This document shows positions 11,113-22,624 of a stretch of DNA of 64,000 bases, one piece after another; position 1 is the stretch's first letter; every line of letters starts with the position of its first letter. This DNA comes from Tremella fuciformis (Eukaryota > Basidiomycota > Tremellomycetes > Tremellales > Tremellaceae), in NCBI GenBank assembly GCA_032768795.1, contig CP136490.1:4216001-4280000 (forward strand), read 5' to 3'. The translations under genes were made by a program, and so were the position numbers. The notes below the pieces were generated by a model that saw only the letters and a program-made list of their open reading frames with translations, had not been told where the DNA came from and ran no database searches.

Positions 11113-13594
11113 ATGCAGCCAAACACAGGATCACAACCGCAACTCCCACCGGTTCATCAACCATATCATTCCCTGTCTTACCCTGTCACTCCCATCTCCG
11201 CCTCAATGTCCTTGGCGCACACCCAGCAGGGCCCTTCTGGACCGTCCCACCACATGTCCGGCCCCACGCCGAGCGACATGAGCTACACCTCATTCGACAT
11301 TGAGCAGCTCGCCGACGGCGACGTCGATGCCGACGGGGAGAGCGACGAGGACCAGCGAGCCAAAGCTGGCTCTCGGAGCCCGTCAGATACATCGCGCCAC
11401 GATCGGCAGGAGGACGGGCCCGTAAGGGTCAAGAAACCCCGCATAACCCTCGCACGAGGCGGCGCCTGTGTGGCGTGCCGAAATCGTAAACTGTCAGTTG
11501 GTTGACTCTGTCAGCCCAAGGCTGATATACAGAAAATGCACGGGCGACAAGCCGTGCAAGACCTGCAACAAGGCAGGTATCGAGTGTAGATACGAGGAGA
11601 TCCCAAGAAAGAAGCCCAGGGCTGTTGTGCTGGAAGAAAGAGTCGGTGAGTACGCCCACGCCTATCGCTTCGTGCGCTGACATCTCAGCCGAGCTCGAAA
11701 CCATGCTCGGCTTGCGAGGCGAGCATTCCCCCGGACAGCCCCTTACGCCAGAACAATACTCACCAGCCTCTTTAGCCCGGCGATCGTCGTCCATCTCAAA
11801 CCCCTACATCACCAATCAGCCCCCTCGGCACAGCTTGCCGCACCGAGACTCGAATGGCAATACCGCGCAGGTAAACCAGCTCCATCACGAGGTCTCCCCG
11901 GGCTCGCCGCTCGAGCTCGCGCTCATCCAGATCGTCCTGCCCCATACCCCCTACCTCCTTATGCCTGTACATCCGCAGCGTCTACTCGCGTCTCTGTCTC
12001 TGTCAGCCAATGACCGCAATCGTCCTCACCCCGCATTCTTGTACATTCTCTACGCCGAAGCTGTGCAAATCCTCACAAGGCAAATTCCGCCACCAAAACC
12101 CCCTCGGGCGCCGCCCGGCATGTTCTCCTACTTTGCCGCTGTCATGCCTCAACCCCCCGCAGACACTACTTGGGTCCTGCAACATGTCCAAGGGTGTGGC
12201 CTGGCTTTCCTCGAGCGAGCGAGGAAAGAGCTCGACCAGGGCATTCGCACCGTCGACCGGCCCTTCGACCTTGTCCGAGCGGCGATCGGTATCGCCCGAC
12301 ATCTTCTCGCCAACGGCAGATTCATCGAAGGCTGGAATGTCCCAGTATCGCGACTGGTCATTTCTTGTGGCCTGCACAGGCTCACTGGTGTCACTGTCCC
12401 CCCTGATGGAGGGCAAGGACCGGCCGATGTATTGCCCAAGCCGTACGCCCCGCCTCACTACTACCTTCACTCGCACTCGACTCGGCCGTACACCTCGCCG
12501 TCCGCGCAGTCATTCCCCACGCTACGCATGCGACCGGTCATCATCCCGCCGCCGAGAGACGAGATTGACCTTGCCGAAAGGACGATGACGTTCTGGAGTG
12601 CCAAACAGCAAGACTGGCAAGCCGGGACAGGGTGGGGCTGGACAATCAGCATGGCAGATGACGAGTGCACGACGCAGTGGCCGTGGAGCGGAGGCAGTGC
12701 CGAGGCTGGTTGACTGTCACTGTAGACTTGACTAAAACTGATAATGCAGGTCAAAGGTCCCGCTCCCAAAGAGCCGTTCTATATACAGGATCTCTACGAC
12801 CCCAGCTCGGCCATGCACAGCTCGCCGTATCCCGACACCACTTACACGCTGGCTGTCAAATCGATGGCTCTTCTACATCGTGCATCACAGTGAGACAATC
12901 AGCTTTCGCACGGAACTCAAAGCTGATTCCTAGTCTATTCGACCTGCCATCCGCCAACTATCCCGTGCGTCACGCAGATGGGCACGTGGCGCCAACCTAC
13001 ATACCGTCGCTGGGCGCGATCCGGGAAGTTGAGACTGCTCTACAGCTGTTCAGGTCTCGCATCCCGCCTGTCTTCGCCAACCCTCCTCAACCCTCGCAGA
13101 CTTCGCAAGGGTCGGGCGAGACGTTGTACGACGGTCCTGGGGACCCGTGGTGGATCCAGTGTCACATGAACCTGCTTACCGCCGAGATGTTGATGTGGAA
13201 AGAGATGTCCCATCACCGATCTACGGCATACGATACCGCCGTTGGATGCGCCCGTGCGATGGTCGGCCTCGCACAGCGCCTCCGACCAGAATCGTGGATT
13301 CACCTAGGTGCGAAACACTTCTTCCCGGTCACAAGAGCGAGCTGACTTGTAGATATGATAGTGGCGCTCGACATGTCCCTCGCCTCGCGATTCCTGTACA
13401 AAGAGGCCAGTCGGCTCACCGCTGCGGGCCAGATCCCAGCTGCGGCTATGGCGACGGAAGAAGCTGAAAGTCTGCGCTTGCTGCTAGCCGGCGACTATGG
13501 CAAGTGGCTGCCTATGGCTTCGTTACATAGCATGATCGTCCAGCGCGTCAAGGACGGCTGGTCGGAGAAGGAGGGAGAGTACGAGCGGGTGTAG
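11113..13594 (+). CDS. Zn2Cys6 fungal transcription factor
   Basis: Sequence-specific DNA-binding regulator in the nucleus; targets are unknown. Six exons fit (11113-11492, 11533-11645, 11689-12708, 12757-12889, 12934-13307, 13353-13594), giving 753 aa. The zinc cluster lies at residues 119-145 with spacing C-x2-C-x6-C-x5-C-x2-C-x6-C (CVACRNRKLKC, then CKTCNKAGIEC), split by intron 1 inside the motif. A basic stretch precedes it (RVKKPRITLARGG) and another follows (PRKKPRAVV). The middle region from about 230 has the alpha-helical look of the fungal-specific TF domain (LALIQIVLPHTPYLLMPVHP). The N-terminus has a Gln/Ser/Pro segment and an acidic DVDADGESDEDQ patch that could activate. The 12709-12756 intron uses a weaker AAAG acceptor, chosen for frame. 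Confidence 0.85.
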
Positions 13595-14661
13595 TGTATG
13601 TCGTGTCGTATCGTGTCAACTCGTGTCCATTATAGCTTATCTCTGTCTATGGTCTATCTGCATTTGGTGACTATGGCCGTTCACGGATGCTCGAGCGGCA
13701 TCCATAGTTGTCAGAAGACGGCGTCTTAAGAGCCACAGCAGGGGTGCAGGTCAAACACTGTTCTCGTCGACGAGTGATCGGCCTGGACACTGCTCCCTCT
13801 CCTTTCACCGACCTGTTCATTCACATAGGAGTGAGCAAGTTTCAGCTCGCTTGATCTGACGTGATCTAGATGTAGCTGCTCGGACGCGTCGCAATGCGAG
13901 AAAGGTTCATTCTCTGACCTCTGACCGATTCATCAATCGCTCGTGCTCGATTCGAGAACCGCGACTTCTTCTCAACCGCCCTGGTGGTCCAGACTCATAT
14001 GGCATCGCCGCGTCCACATTCCCGGTCAGCTACGTGCTCCGTCAATGCCAAATACAAGTATAGATACAAAAAGCACGTCGACAGCGTGAACTGCTCGAGG
14101 GCTGAGCCGAGCCTCGCTAAGCGCACGAATCTCGGTCAAGCAAGAGCGAGGAAGTGGGACCGTAACAAGTCGACAAGGGTGACTGCAATGGGGTGTCACA
14201 ACCTTCTCGCCGGCCAGCAACTTGGTTCGGGCAGGATGGAAGGGCCAGACAGAGATATCTGGGGATACGTTCGAGTTTGCGACCTGCCGGCGTTCTACCA
14301 GATTCGTGTTCTGCATGCTCGGTCAGTAGCACAGGCTCTGAGCATCCTGCCTGCCTCTACCGGCCCAGAGATTGGCACGTGGTTCTCGCGTGGGACCGTA
14401 TTTCGACCACCCCTTTTTCGAGAGGAGAAGGTGCTGGAAAGTCCATGACGTTCCATGTCGAAGCCTCCACCAAATTCGGGCAAGAACTGGCAAAGGCACA
14501 CTCTATCACGCTGTCCCCCCCCCCGCTACCGCATAAAACATCGCATTCACCTTTCTCTCTCTCAACATCATCATCACTTGCAGAAGAGTCGCAACGCCAC
14601 CTTCTCTCTCTCACACGCATTCACTTCACTCTAGACTAAGCGAAACACCACCATAGCAACA
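13595..14661. promoter_or_regulatory. HSP70 upstream region
   Basis: This 1.07-kb gap holds the 3' flank of the transcription factor gene and the HSP70 promoter. A TATA-like CATAAAAC lies at 14532-14539, about 125 bp before the ATG, just after a C tract. Several TTC and GAA triplets occur between about 14405 and 14490 (one pair, TTTCG-n5-AGAAG, is in 5-bp phase), but I see no perfect nTTCnnGAAnnTTCn heat shock element. No gene was found. Confidence 0.45.
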
Positions 14662-15245
14662 ATGGTCAAGGCAATCGGTATCGACTTGGTGAGTCTTCGT
14701 CTTCCCCTCTCGGACTCCTTTCTTCCAACGTGCAAGAGCTTGGCTGACATGAACAGGGTACCACCTACTCGTGTGTCGCCGTGTGGCAATCCGAGCGCGT
14801 AGAAATCATCGGTATGTTCCCTCTCAGCTACCCGATTGAATGGCAAGCTGACCTTCCCAGCCAATGACCAAGGCAACCGAACCACCCCTTCCTACGTCGC
14901 CTTCAACGACTCTGAGCGTCTGATCGGCGATGCCGCCAAGAATCAGGTCGCGATGAACCCCCACAACACCGTTTTCGACGCCAAGCGACTGATCGGCCGC
15001 AAGTTCTCGGACGCCGAGGTGCAGGCCGACATGAAGCACTGGCCGTTCAAGGTCATCGACAAGGGCGGCAAGCCCATCATTCAGGTCGAGTACCGCGGCG
15101 AGGAGAAGACTTTCGTGAGTTTTCCTGCTGCGCCACTGTCGATGAGCTGCATGCTGACTCGCAGTCGCCCGAAGAGATCTCGTCCATGGTTCTCATCAAG
15201 ATGAAGGAGACCGCAGAGGCCTACCTCGGTGGCACCGTCACCAAG

Positions 15246-15280
<35 letters not shown>

Positions 15281-15407
15281 GCAACGACAGGCCACCAAGG
15301 ACGCCGGTACCATCGCCGGTCTCGAGGTGCTCCGTATCATCAACGAGCCCACAGCCGCCGCCATCGCCTACGGTCTCGACAAGAAGACCCAGGGCGAGAA
15401 GAACGTT

Positions 15408-15445
<38 letters not shown>

Positions 15446-15689
15446 GCTCCTGACCATCGAGGAGGGCATCTTCGAGGTCAAGGCCACCGCCGGTGACACC
15501 CACTTGGGTGGCGAGGACTTTGACAACCGTCTCGTCAACCACTTTGTCCAGGAGTTCAAGCGCAAGAACAAGAAGGACCTCTCCACCAACGCCCGTGCCC
15601 TCCGTCGTCTCCGCACCGCTTGCGAGCGTGCCAAGCGTACCCTCTCCTCGGCCGCCCAGACCTCGATCGAGATCGACTCGCTCTTTGAC

Positions 15690-15721
<32 letters not shown>

Positions 15722-16766
15722 CCGTTTCGAGGAGCTCTGCCAGGACCTCTTCCGCTCCACCATGGAGCCCGTCGAGAAGGTCCTCCGCGACTCCAAGATG
15801 GACAAGTCGTCCGTCAACGAGATTGTCCTCGTCGGTGGTTCTACCCGTATCCCCAAAATCCAAAAGATGGTTTCCGACATGTTCTCCGGCCGCGAGCCCA
15901 ACAGGTCCATCAACCCCGACGAAGCCGTCGCTTACGGTGCCGCCGTCCAGGCCGCCATTCTCACCGGTGACACCTCCGAGGCCACCCAAGACCTTCTTCT
16001 CCTCGATGTTGCGCCCCTGTCCATGGGTATCGAGACCGCTGGTGGTATCATGACCCCGCTCATCAAGCGCAACACCACCGTCCCCACCAAGAAGTCCGAA
16101 ATCTTCTCCACCTACTCCGACAACCAGCCCGGTGTGCTCATCCAGGTCTACGAGGGTGAGCGTGCCAAGACAAAGGACTGCAACCTCCTCGGCAAGTTCG
16201 AGCTCGCCGGCATCCCCCCCGCCCCACGTGGTGTCCCCCAGATCGAGGTCTCGTTCGACGTCGACGCCAACGGTATCCTCAACGTCAACGCCTCGGACAA
16301 GACCACCGGTAAATCGTCAAAGATCACCATCACCAACGACAAGGGTCGTCTGTCCAAGGAGGAGATTGAGCGCATGCTTGCCGAGGCCGAGAAGTTCCAG
16401 GCCGAGGACCAGGCAGTTGCCGAAAAGGTGCAGGCACGAAACAGCCTCGAGTCGTACGCCTACTCGCTCTCCCAGACCCTCTCGGGCGACCAGGCCGACA
16501 AGTTCTCCCCAGAGGACAAGGAGACCCTCAAGAAGAAGGTCGACGAGACCATCACCCTCCTCGAGGGCTCCGAGGCCGCCGACAAGAGCGAGATCGAGTC
16601 ATGGCAGAAGGACCTCGAGGCCGTCGCCAACCCCATAATGACCAAGTTCTACGGCGGCGGTGGTGCTGGTGGCGCACCTGGCGGCTTCCCCGGCGGTGGC
16701 ATGCCCGGCGGTGCACCCGGAGGCGCTGCTCACGATGACGGACCCTCAGTCGAGGAGGTCGACTAG
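14662..16766 (+). CDS. SSA1: Cytosolic Hsp70 chaperone (SSA type)
   Basis: ATP-dependent chaperone of the cytosol and nucleus. Four exons (14662-14688, 14757-14811, 14861-15114, 15165-16766) give 645 aa, the usual length. Visible hallmarks are the N-terminal [14 protein letters not shown], the second Hsp70 signature [14 protein letters not shown], the third [16 protein letters not shown], the linker and substrate domain ([15 protein letters not shown]), a helical lid, a [15 protein letters not shown] repeat tail and the terminal EEVD that binds TPR co-chaperones. EEVD and the lack of a signal peptide identify the cytosolic SSA class rather than the BiP or mitochondrial type. Three short introns crowd the first 500 bp, including one after only nine codons, and codon use is strongly biased to C-ending codons, both usual for highly expressed fungal genes. 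Confidence 0.97.
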
Positions 16767-16851
16767 GCGCACATGTAGTAGGGGAACGAATAGAAGCAAG
16801 TATCGATCGGAGGATCGCATCCATGTACCAATGCATTTCGTCTCGGCTATA

Positions 16852-16881
16852 CTCGTCGGCGACATTGGTATGAATGTGGCA
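16852..16881 (+). repeat. 5' terminal inverted repeat of the Tc1-like element
   Basis: Thirty bases identical to the reverse complement of 18144-18173. Its inner edge carries a tandem duplication of the 8-mer ATGTGGCA (16874-16881 and 16882-16889) that the 3' copy lacks. After this duplication two further bases (CC) match again. Confidence 0.93.
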
Positions 16882-16966
16882 ATGTGGCACCGTGGCTCGG
16901 ACCATCATTCAACTGTTTCATCCCCTATGAGCCGGACAAACATTGCTCTAGCTCTTTCAATTTTTC

Positions 16967-18016
16967 ATGCATTGCCTCAATATGAAGGATCTGAGTGGTG
17001 ACGTCCGCGGTCAGATCACTGGCATGCAGAAAGCTGGGTGTTCTCAAGTCGAAATCGCCAGAAAACTTGACATCCCTTCAGGCTCTGTGGCCACCACCCT
17101 GCGACGTTTGAAAGCGACCGGTTCCACCGATTCACGCCCGCGGGGCAAACGACCTCTGAAGCTCGATAAGCATGCACGTCGACGAGTGCTCAGTGACATT
17201 GAAACGAACCCTCAGCAGTCTTGGGACGATCTTGGGCAGAGAGAAGGAGTCAGTGGGAAAACCGTGGCAAGAGCAGCCCATACCGAAGGCCTTCACAAGA
17301 GGAAAGCGAGGGCCAAGCCATTCTTGAAGCCAGAGCACATGGCCAAGCGACTTAGGTGGGCGTCTGAAGCAGTGGGACGCAACTGGGGGGATGTGATCTT
17401 CACGGATGAGGTGATCTTTGAGAAAGGGGAGAAGATTGGAGCGACCTGGACAATCCGGCGTGCTGGCGAAGAATTTATGATCAAACACCTGATCCCAACA
17501 TTCAAGCAGGACCGGGAGACCCTCATGGTGTGGGGGGCGGTTGCGATTGGCCACAAATGGCCTCTACTTCGACTCACGCCTTACAATGTCAATTCAGAGG
17601 ATCCTGCCAAAAAGATCGACCGCTTTGCCTATGTCAATCATGTTCTGGAAGAGCGCCTGGCGGGGTATTGCTCAGAGCTGAGGAGAGAAGGGATCATGGG
17701 CGTCATGACACTGGAAGATGGGGCCGGTCCGCACCGATCCCATCTTGCAAAACAAGCAAGAGAAGAACTGCACATCAGACAACTGTTCCATCCCCCCAAC
17801 TCGCCAGACCTAAACGCCATCGAACCGCTCTGGGGCATCGTGAAACGCCGCGTATCGAAGCTTCGGCCTGTTGCCTCGACTCTCGACAAGCTTTGGGAAC
17901 AGATAGAGATGGTTTGGGGCGAGCTAGATCAAGGGACAATTGATAGGGTACTTGGGGGGATGGAGGAGAGGAGGAAAGCTGTCGTTGCAGCTAAAGGCGG
18001 ACACACGCGATTCTAG
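16967..18016 (+). CDS. Tc1/mariner transposase
   Basis: Single exon of 349 aa. The N-terminal part (about 12-110) holds helix-turn-helix DNA-binding segments (GCSQVEIARKLDIPSGSV, then a second HTH-like block), and the C-terminal part is a DDE catalytic domain. The triad is visible: D147 in VIFTDEVIF, D251 in TLEDGAGPH and E286 in SPDLNAIEPLW. The last two are 34 residues apart, which is the DD34E signature of the Tc1 group. No stop or frameshift interrupts it. A second in-frame Met five codons in (16982) is an alternative start. It should cut and paste the element through its 30-bp inverted repeats into TA sites. Confidence 0.93.
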   Translation: MHCLNMKDLSGDVRGQITGMQKAGCSQVEIARKLDIPSGSVATTLRRLKATGSTDSRPRGKRPLKLDKHARRRVLSDIETNPQQSWDDLGQREGVSGKTVARAAHTEGLHKRKARAKPFLKPEHMAKRLRWASEAVGRNWGDVIFTDEVIFEKGEKIGATWTIRRAGEEFMIKHLIPTFKQDRETLMVWGAVAIGHKWPLLRLTPYNVNSEDPAKKIDRFAYVNHVLEERLAGYCSELRREGIMGVMTLEDGAGPHRSHLAKQAREELHIRQLFHPPNSPDLNAIEPLWGIVKRRVSKLRPVASTLDKLWEQIEMVWGELDQGTIDRVLGGMEERRKAVVAAKGGHTRF

Positions 18017-18143
18017 CTCAGGTATGCAATTATCACACCCCAATGCATGACCGTACAAAGTCTCATGAGCCTAGCTCATGTATTGCATGCATAACAAGCG
18101 ATAATAGACAGAAGAAGATGGGTGAGCAAGAGCGCCGGAAGGG

Positions 18144-18173
18144 TGCCACATTCATACCAATGTCGCCGACGAG
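18144..18173 (-). repeat. 3' terminal inverted repeat of the Tc1-like element
   Basis: Reverse complement of the left repeat over 30 of 30 bases, ending GCCGACGAG directly before the TA at 18174-18175. There is a single copy of the ATGTGGCA unit on this side. Confidence 0.93.
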
Positions 18174-18175
18174 TA

Positions 18176-19039
18176 CTAGTTGTGTGTGCAGTACAAAGCT
18201 CTATCGCTCGACTCTATGAGGGACTGCAGTTTCTGACCAGCTTGTATTTTGAGCCCCCTGTGTCGTGACCGAGCAGCTCAGCACTACAAGTGAGTAGTCA
18301 GTCTTATCACATCGTCTCTTCCTCTTGCGTGTGCGTGTGAATCTCTGCTCTCGCGTGCCCGTCGTCACACGCTGCCGACCGACTATCCCATGGGCCATGA
18401 CCCATCCAGATCACCTCCCGCACGCATCTCCTCCGCCCCGGTCACATCGCCGACGCCTTCCCGCTCACCTCCGCTCCCCTCCAGCCCCCCTGTTGGACCA
18501 TATCACCTGTGCAAACATGGAGGCGCCCGACGTCCCTTCTGCCAAACAAGTGCGAGCCGAGGCCCATCGAGGTGCTAGTGGGACATGTGTTGTCGTTGTG
18601 CTGCGGGGTCTAGGGTGCGGAGCGATGCGATGCGAGCCAAGAACGCCAGTTGCAGTAGCCCGAGACAGGATCTTGGTCTCTCCCGTGATTCAGAAGCAGA
18701 TGACGGTTCAGGGTCAGCTGATTCAGGGCAATTCATTCATCCCTCGGGCTTTCCTCCTTTGCCCCTTGCTCCGTTTCTTTGTATTTTGCTTCCCGCGGCA
18801 TCCAGTTGTCCACTTGACTTTGTCTGTTAGAACCACCACTGTTGACTCGTTCTCATTATACCTCATACATTACAACAACAACAACCCCTCACAGCGGCCA
18901 GAGACACCTCCCAGCTCACGCCGACGCGCATCATACCCCCTGGCCCACTGTCGCGTGCACCGCCGCCGCCAAAGTGTTGCCCAAACCCTCCCTCCCCTCC
19001 CTACCCGGCAGCCGCGCAGCCTCGGGCTCAGGCCTGACC
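18176..19039. promoter_or_regulatory. Region between the transposon and the GT61 gene
   Basis: This 864-bp stretch has no supported gene. The right part is rich in CT and in ACAAC repeats (about 18870-18890) and is the likely promoter and leader of the GT61 gene. Confidence 0.35.
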
Positions 19040-20872
19040 ATGTCGTCCTTCCACCCCACGCGGAGGGAGGTCATGATCGTCATCATCCTCACCCTCCTCA
19101 TGGGCCTCTTCATGCAGTTTGACATGTCCCTGCGCTTCCACGACGCGTCCGGCCAGGACTCGCTCCTCGGCCTCAAAGTCGGCTTTGGGCGCGGCAGCGG
19201 CAGCGGCAGTGGGGGTGGGAGCAGGCAGGACGGGTGGGACGAGGTGGACAGGGGGTACGGTTCGAGCAAGGAGACGTGGCTGGAGCATGTCGAGACGGGC
19301 GTAAAGTATGCCCCGGCCGACCAGATTGCGGGTATGGCAGAGGCCAAGTTGCGCTGGGACGACGAGGGCGCACCCCGGACAGAGGTTCTCGCTCATGCGC
19401 CTGGTGAGTTCACTCACTTCTAGGGTATGCGTTCGGGCTGACGCTCGCAGGATGGACCATCTTCGACCAGCTCTACCTGTACAACGGCACATGGTTCATC
19501 GTCACCGACAACCCGTCGACCGTTCCTCTGCTGCGCCTCATGACTTCCACCGGCAAGGAGATCTGGAACGACGAGGAGTCCATCAAAGGCCGTGAGCCCA
19601 CGGAAAAGGACATGCGCATCATCTTCCCCTCGGAGGCAAAGAAGCTATGGGGACAGTCGGCATCTCGGGTGTCCGGCACCTCGATGCTTGTCAACGACCC
19701 CAATCAGTTCCTGGACCACTACTACCATTTTGCCGCCGAGCTCCTCGTCGGCCTCTGGAAGACGTACGCCTCCCTCGACCCCACCATCAACGCCCAGGGC
19801 GTAACACACCTCCCTTCGCCCTCGCGCATGCTCTTCCCCCACGTCCCCGCTGGCAGGTGGAACGACTATGCCAAGATGAACTCGTTCCTCTCCCGCGCCA
19901 TCTTCCCCTCCATGTCTTACGAATACCAGGACGACTTTCTCGACCGCGCAGACACTGCCCGCGCATTTGCGTTTGAGCGTGTCGTCTTTGCCGACCGCGC
20001 GGCTGCTTTCCGCGGACCCAACTTCCAGAAGACCTGGCGCACAGCGAGCGAAGCTGTTACTCTTCAGACGAGCAAATACTGGTGGACACCTATCCGCAAG
20101 AACCTGCTCGAGTTTGTCGGCCGGGGACGTGATGATATCGACCTCGACCAGGAGATACTTGGTGTCGGTGTCGAAGTTGGTGACGGCTCCGACCGGAACG
20201 AGATTGATATCGAGGCCCTTGAGGCTGAAGAGGGTGCAATGGACGAGGAGAAGGAAGAGTTGATGGAGGAGATCAGTCGCAAAAAGCAGGCCAAGAGCGG
20301 CAAACCGGTCATCACCTATGTCAGCAGGCAAGAGTGGGGCCGCCGTATGTTGCAGAAGCAGGGCCACGAGAGTCTCGTAAGGGAACTGCAGGAGCTCGAG
20401 AAGAAGTACGGATGGGAGGTCAACATTGTCTCTATGGACAAGTTGTCCCGAGACGAGCAGATTCGTCTAGCAGCGCGAACAACAGTGGGTCTCGCGACGC
20501 TTATTCCTCGTCAAGTACTGAGATCAGATCATGATGGGCGTGCATGGTAACGGTCTAACCCACCTATTGTGGATGAACGCCCAGAACCCACGGACGACTG
20601 TCATCGAGTTTTTCTTCCCCGGCGGTTTTGCGGAAGACTACGAGTTCACCGCGCGCGCACTCGGCATCAAGCACTACGGTATCTGGGATGACCAGATCTT
20701 TACCGCCCCAGATACGCCGCAGGTCGCCTACCCGGAAGGGTTCCAAGGCAACGACATCCCGCTCAACGGCAAGGCCGTCGCCGAGCTGATCGTCCAGCGT
20801 CTCCTTGTCGACCGGGCCCCGACCCAGTCTGGCGAGGAGCGCGCTGTGGATATTGCGGAGGAGTTGATTTAG
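19040..20872 (+). CDS. GT61-family glycosyltransferase (DUF563-like)
   Basis: Three exons (19040-19403, 19451-20484, 20528-20872) give 580 aa. A short cytosolic tail is followed by one hydrophobic span at about 12-29 (VMIVIILTLLMGLFMQF), the type II topology of Golgi glycosyltransferases. The catalytic region has the family motif MMGVHGNGLTHLLWM near 480 and a following VIEFFFPGGF, as in GT61 enzymes. Upstream NDPNQFLDHYYHFAAELLVG also fits. Known fungal and plant members transfer xylose, arabinose or GlcNAc; the donor here cannot be read off. An acidic insert at about 340-400 (EALEAEEGAMDEEKEELMEE) is probably a surface loop. In an encapsulated tremellomycete a role in capsule or wall glycans would be a reasonable guess. 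Confidence 0.85.
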
Positions 20873-21397
20873 ACTGTCGCTGGAGAGAGGACGAGGCACG
20901 ACGATTACGAAACGAAAACGACCAAGCACCACACAACGGACATTATGTCGCCTCACTCTGGTGACTTCATTGCATGACTATTTTTCGATATCTTTGCATT
21001 TCGGCGACTTGGCGGGCTGGACCGTATCGGCCCGCCGAGGACGCACGTTGTATCATAACCATACTTGACCATATTCTAGATGTGCAATGCATGTACTCGC
21101 AACAGAAGCTGTGGCATGCGTATGTAACACGCCACACCCTACCATGTGCCCCTGCCTCTGGCAGCCCCTCGCATGTGATGTACCGTACCCGCCCATGTTT
21201 GACCTGCATATGAGAGCTGGGACGCTCGCAGGCAGTCAATTAGACACTGACAATGGACGCTCGCCACAGGTGCGCGATTCACCTTTGTCATTGGCAGGCG
21301 GCCTCTGGCCCAGACATCTGGTGCAGGTGGTCATATTGCCCTCCGTAGATGGAGGAGACCCGACCCATGACCCATATCCTTCGTAACAATCCGCAGC
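20873..21397. other. Intergenic region before the first orphan array
   Basis: This 525-bp stretch holds the 3' flank of the GT61 gene and the presumed promoter of the first array gene. No conserved reading frame, RNA gene or repeat was seen. Confidence 0.35.
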
Positions 21398-21988
21398 ATG
21401 CCTCGTCGCCGCGCCTCTCAGTCCAGTGCAAAAGATTCAGAGCGCACCATCCGCGTCGGCACATTCACAATCAGCTGGCCCACAGCCGACTGCGCCTCCT
21501 GGACCGATATGGGTCCGTGCTCCGGCACCCTCAAAGACTGCGCGGCGAAGGACGGCGACCTCCTCCTCTGCACGGCCCACGCGGACGAGATGGACAAAGC
21601 CTTGGCGTACAGCGGCCAGCCCGCCACGCGCCGTGGGTACCTGTGCCCTCGGCCGTTTGCGACGCTGCAGGCGTGTGCGTCGTGCGATCGGCAGTGGGAC
21701 GATCCGGCGCTCGACGTCGAGCGCACAGGTATCAGTGCAGTCAGTCTCCCGCCCGGCCTTGGGGGAGTTTCAGCCACCGGGCAGGAGAAGACGTGGGATG
21801 CGTGGTGGTGCGCCGATTGCGGGCCTAGTTTGGAGGGGTATTTGACGCGGTGCGGGAATGGGTATAGCGTCCGACGGACGCATAGGGAGGTGCAGCTTCG
21901 TCCGGAGGATTTCGAGGAGTGGCCTGCTCCGGCGAGTGATGTTTCTCCGTCGTTGGCGGGTGATGACACTGCTTCGGCGAGCCAGTGA
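21398..21988 (+). CDS. Orphan Cys-rich protein, array 1 member A
   Basis: Intronless ORF of 196 aa starting MPRRR; I do not recognise the family. It shares an ordered metal-site-like pattern with the next three genes: a Cys pair (DCASWTDMGPC), then LLLCTAHADEMD (C-x2-H), then ACASCDRQWDD (C-x2-C-x3-W) and WWCADCGPSLEGY (C-x2-C), ending with NGYSV. The spacing suggests one or two structural zinc sites. There is no signal peptide or membrane span, so it is probably intracellular. The tail is acidic and Ser-rich. It is closest to the third gene (shared C-T-x-H-A-D-E-M/L-D and W-D-x-P-x-x-D). Confidence 0.8.
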   Translation: MPRRRASQSSAKDSERTIRVGTFTISWPTADCASWTDMGPCSGTLKDCAAKDGDLLLCTAHADEMDKALAYSGQPATRRGYLCPRPFATLQACASCDRQWDDPALDVERTGISAVSLPPGLGGVSATGQEKTWDAWWCADCGPSLEGYLTRCGNGYSVRRTHREVQLRPEDFEEWPAPASDVSPSLAGDDTASASQ

Positions 21989-22624
21989 GGTCGTGAGCAG
22001 TGGTACGCGGTGAGGGTGTGGCGACATGGCGGGCGTGAGTGCGATGCATTAAATGATTGATGAGAAACATTGACCAGGATCGTCGCACGGAGTCGAGGTC
22101 ACTCGATGACGAGGAGGCATGGGGGTTAATCCTGCTTAACGCACGGGTTTTAGTTCTCTGATCACGCCGAAGCAAAGTGCAGTGCCGAGTGCGAGAATCG
22201 GTTCAGGTGTTTTGCATCTCGGACGTCTGAAGTATGTAGGATCATCTAATCGGCAAGCGGGCACAGCGCGAATCCTTGCCTGTACTTGTTGACAATCATA
22301 AATGAAGAGCGGAGCGCGGCATGAGGTCGGAAGAATACAGTGGGGTGTCCTGTCGGACGGGACACCCAATTTCCGTGCGCTCTTTGAGGCCTTTGACATC
22401 GTTTTGTCTGTATCTCATGCATATACAAGCGTGTTTCAGTATCGTTTTGCAGCTGATGATGCATGGCGCCATAAGACATGTGAATCCTTTGTCCGGCGTG
22501 GCCCTGTCTCGGGTGATCGATCCTCTGGGAAGTCATCAACTGCATCCTGCCTGGTCGTACTACACCCATCAATTCGTACGGCCGCCTCTCTAGACAATAG
22601 CGAGCGGTGCGAACAAGTCTTTCA
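21989..22624. other. Intergenic spacer in array 1
   Basis: 636 bp between array members 1 and 2. Overlapping frames here show no resemblance to the family; I see no relic copy and no clear promoter element. Confidence 0.3.

Larger units (their letters stand above)
16852..18173 (+). mobile_element. Tc1/mariner-family DNA transposon, apparently complete
   Basis: The 1322-bp element is bounded by 30-bp perfect terminal inverted repeats starting CTCGTCGGCG and flanked on both sides by TA (16850-16851 and 18174-18175), the target-site duplication typical of this superfamily. Inside is one intact transposase ORF and a 17-bp hairpin (18064-18080, CATGAGC-CTA-GCTCATG). It sits 85 bp downstream of the HSP70 stop codon, probably in or just past the HSP70 3' UTR, and upstream of a GT61 gene. 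Identical repeats and an open transposase frame suggest recent insertion and possible activity. Confidence 0.92.

Noticed and set aside
14405..14490. Heat shock elements upstream of HSP70
   Set aside because: TTC and GAA triplets are present but only one pair is in 5-bp phase; no three-unit element can be defended.
15081..15989. Long 302-aa minus-strand frame over HSP70
   Set aside because: Classic shadow ORF opposite a codon-biased HSP70 exon; Gly/Asp-rich with no domain.
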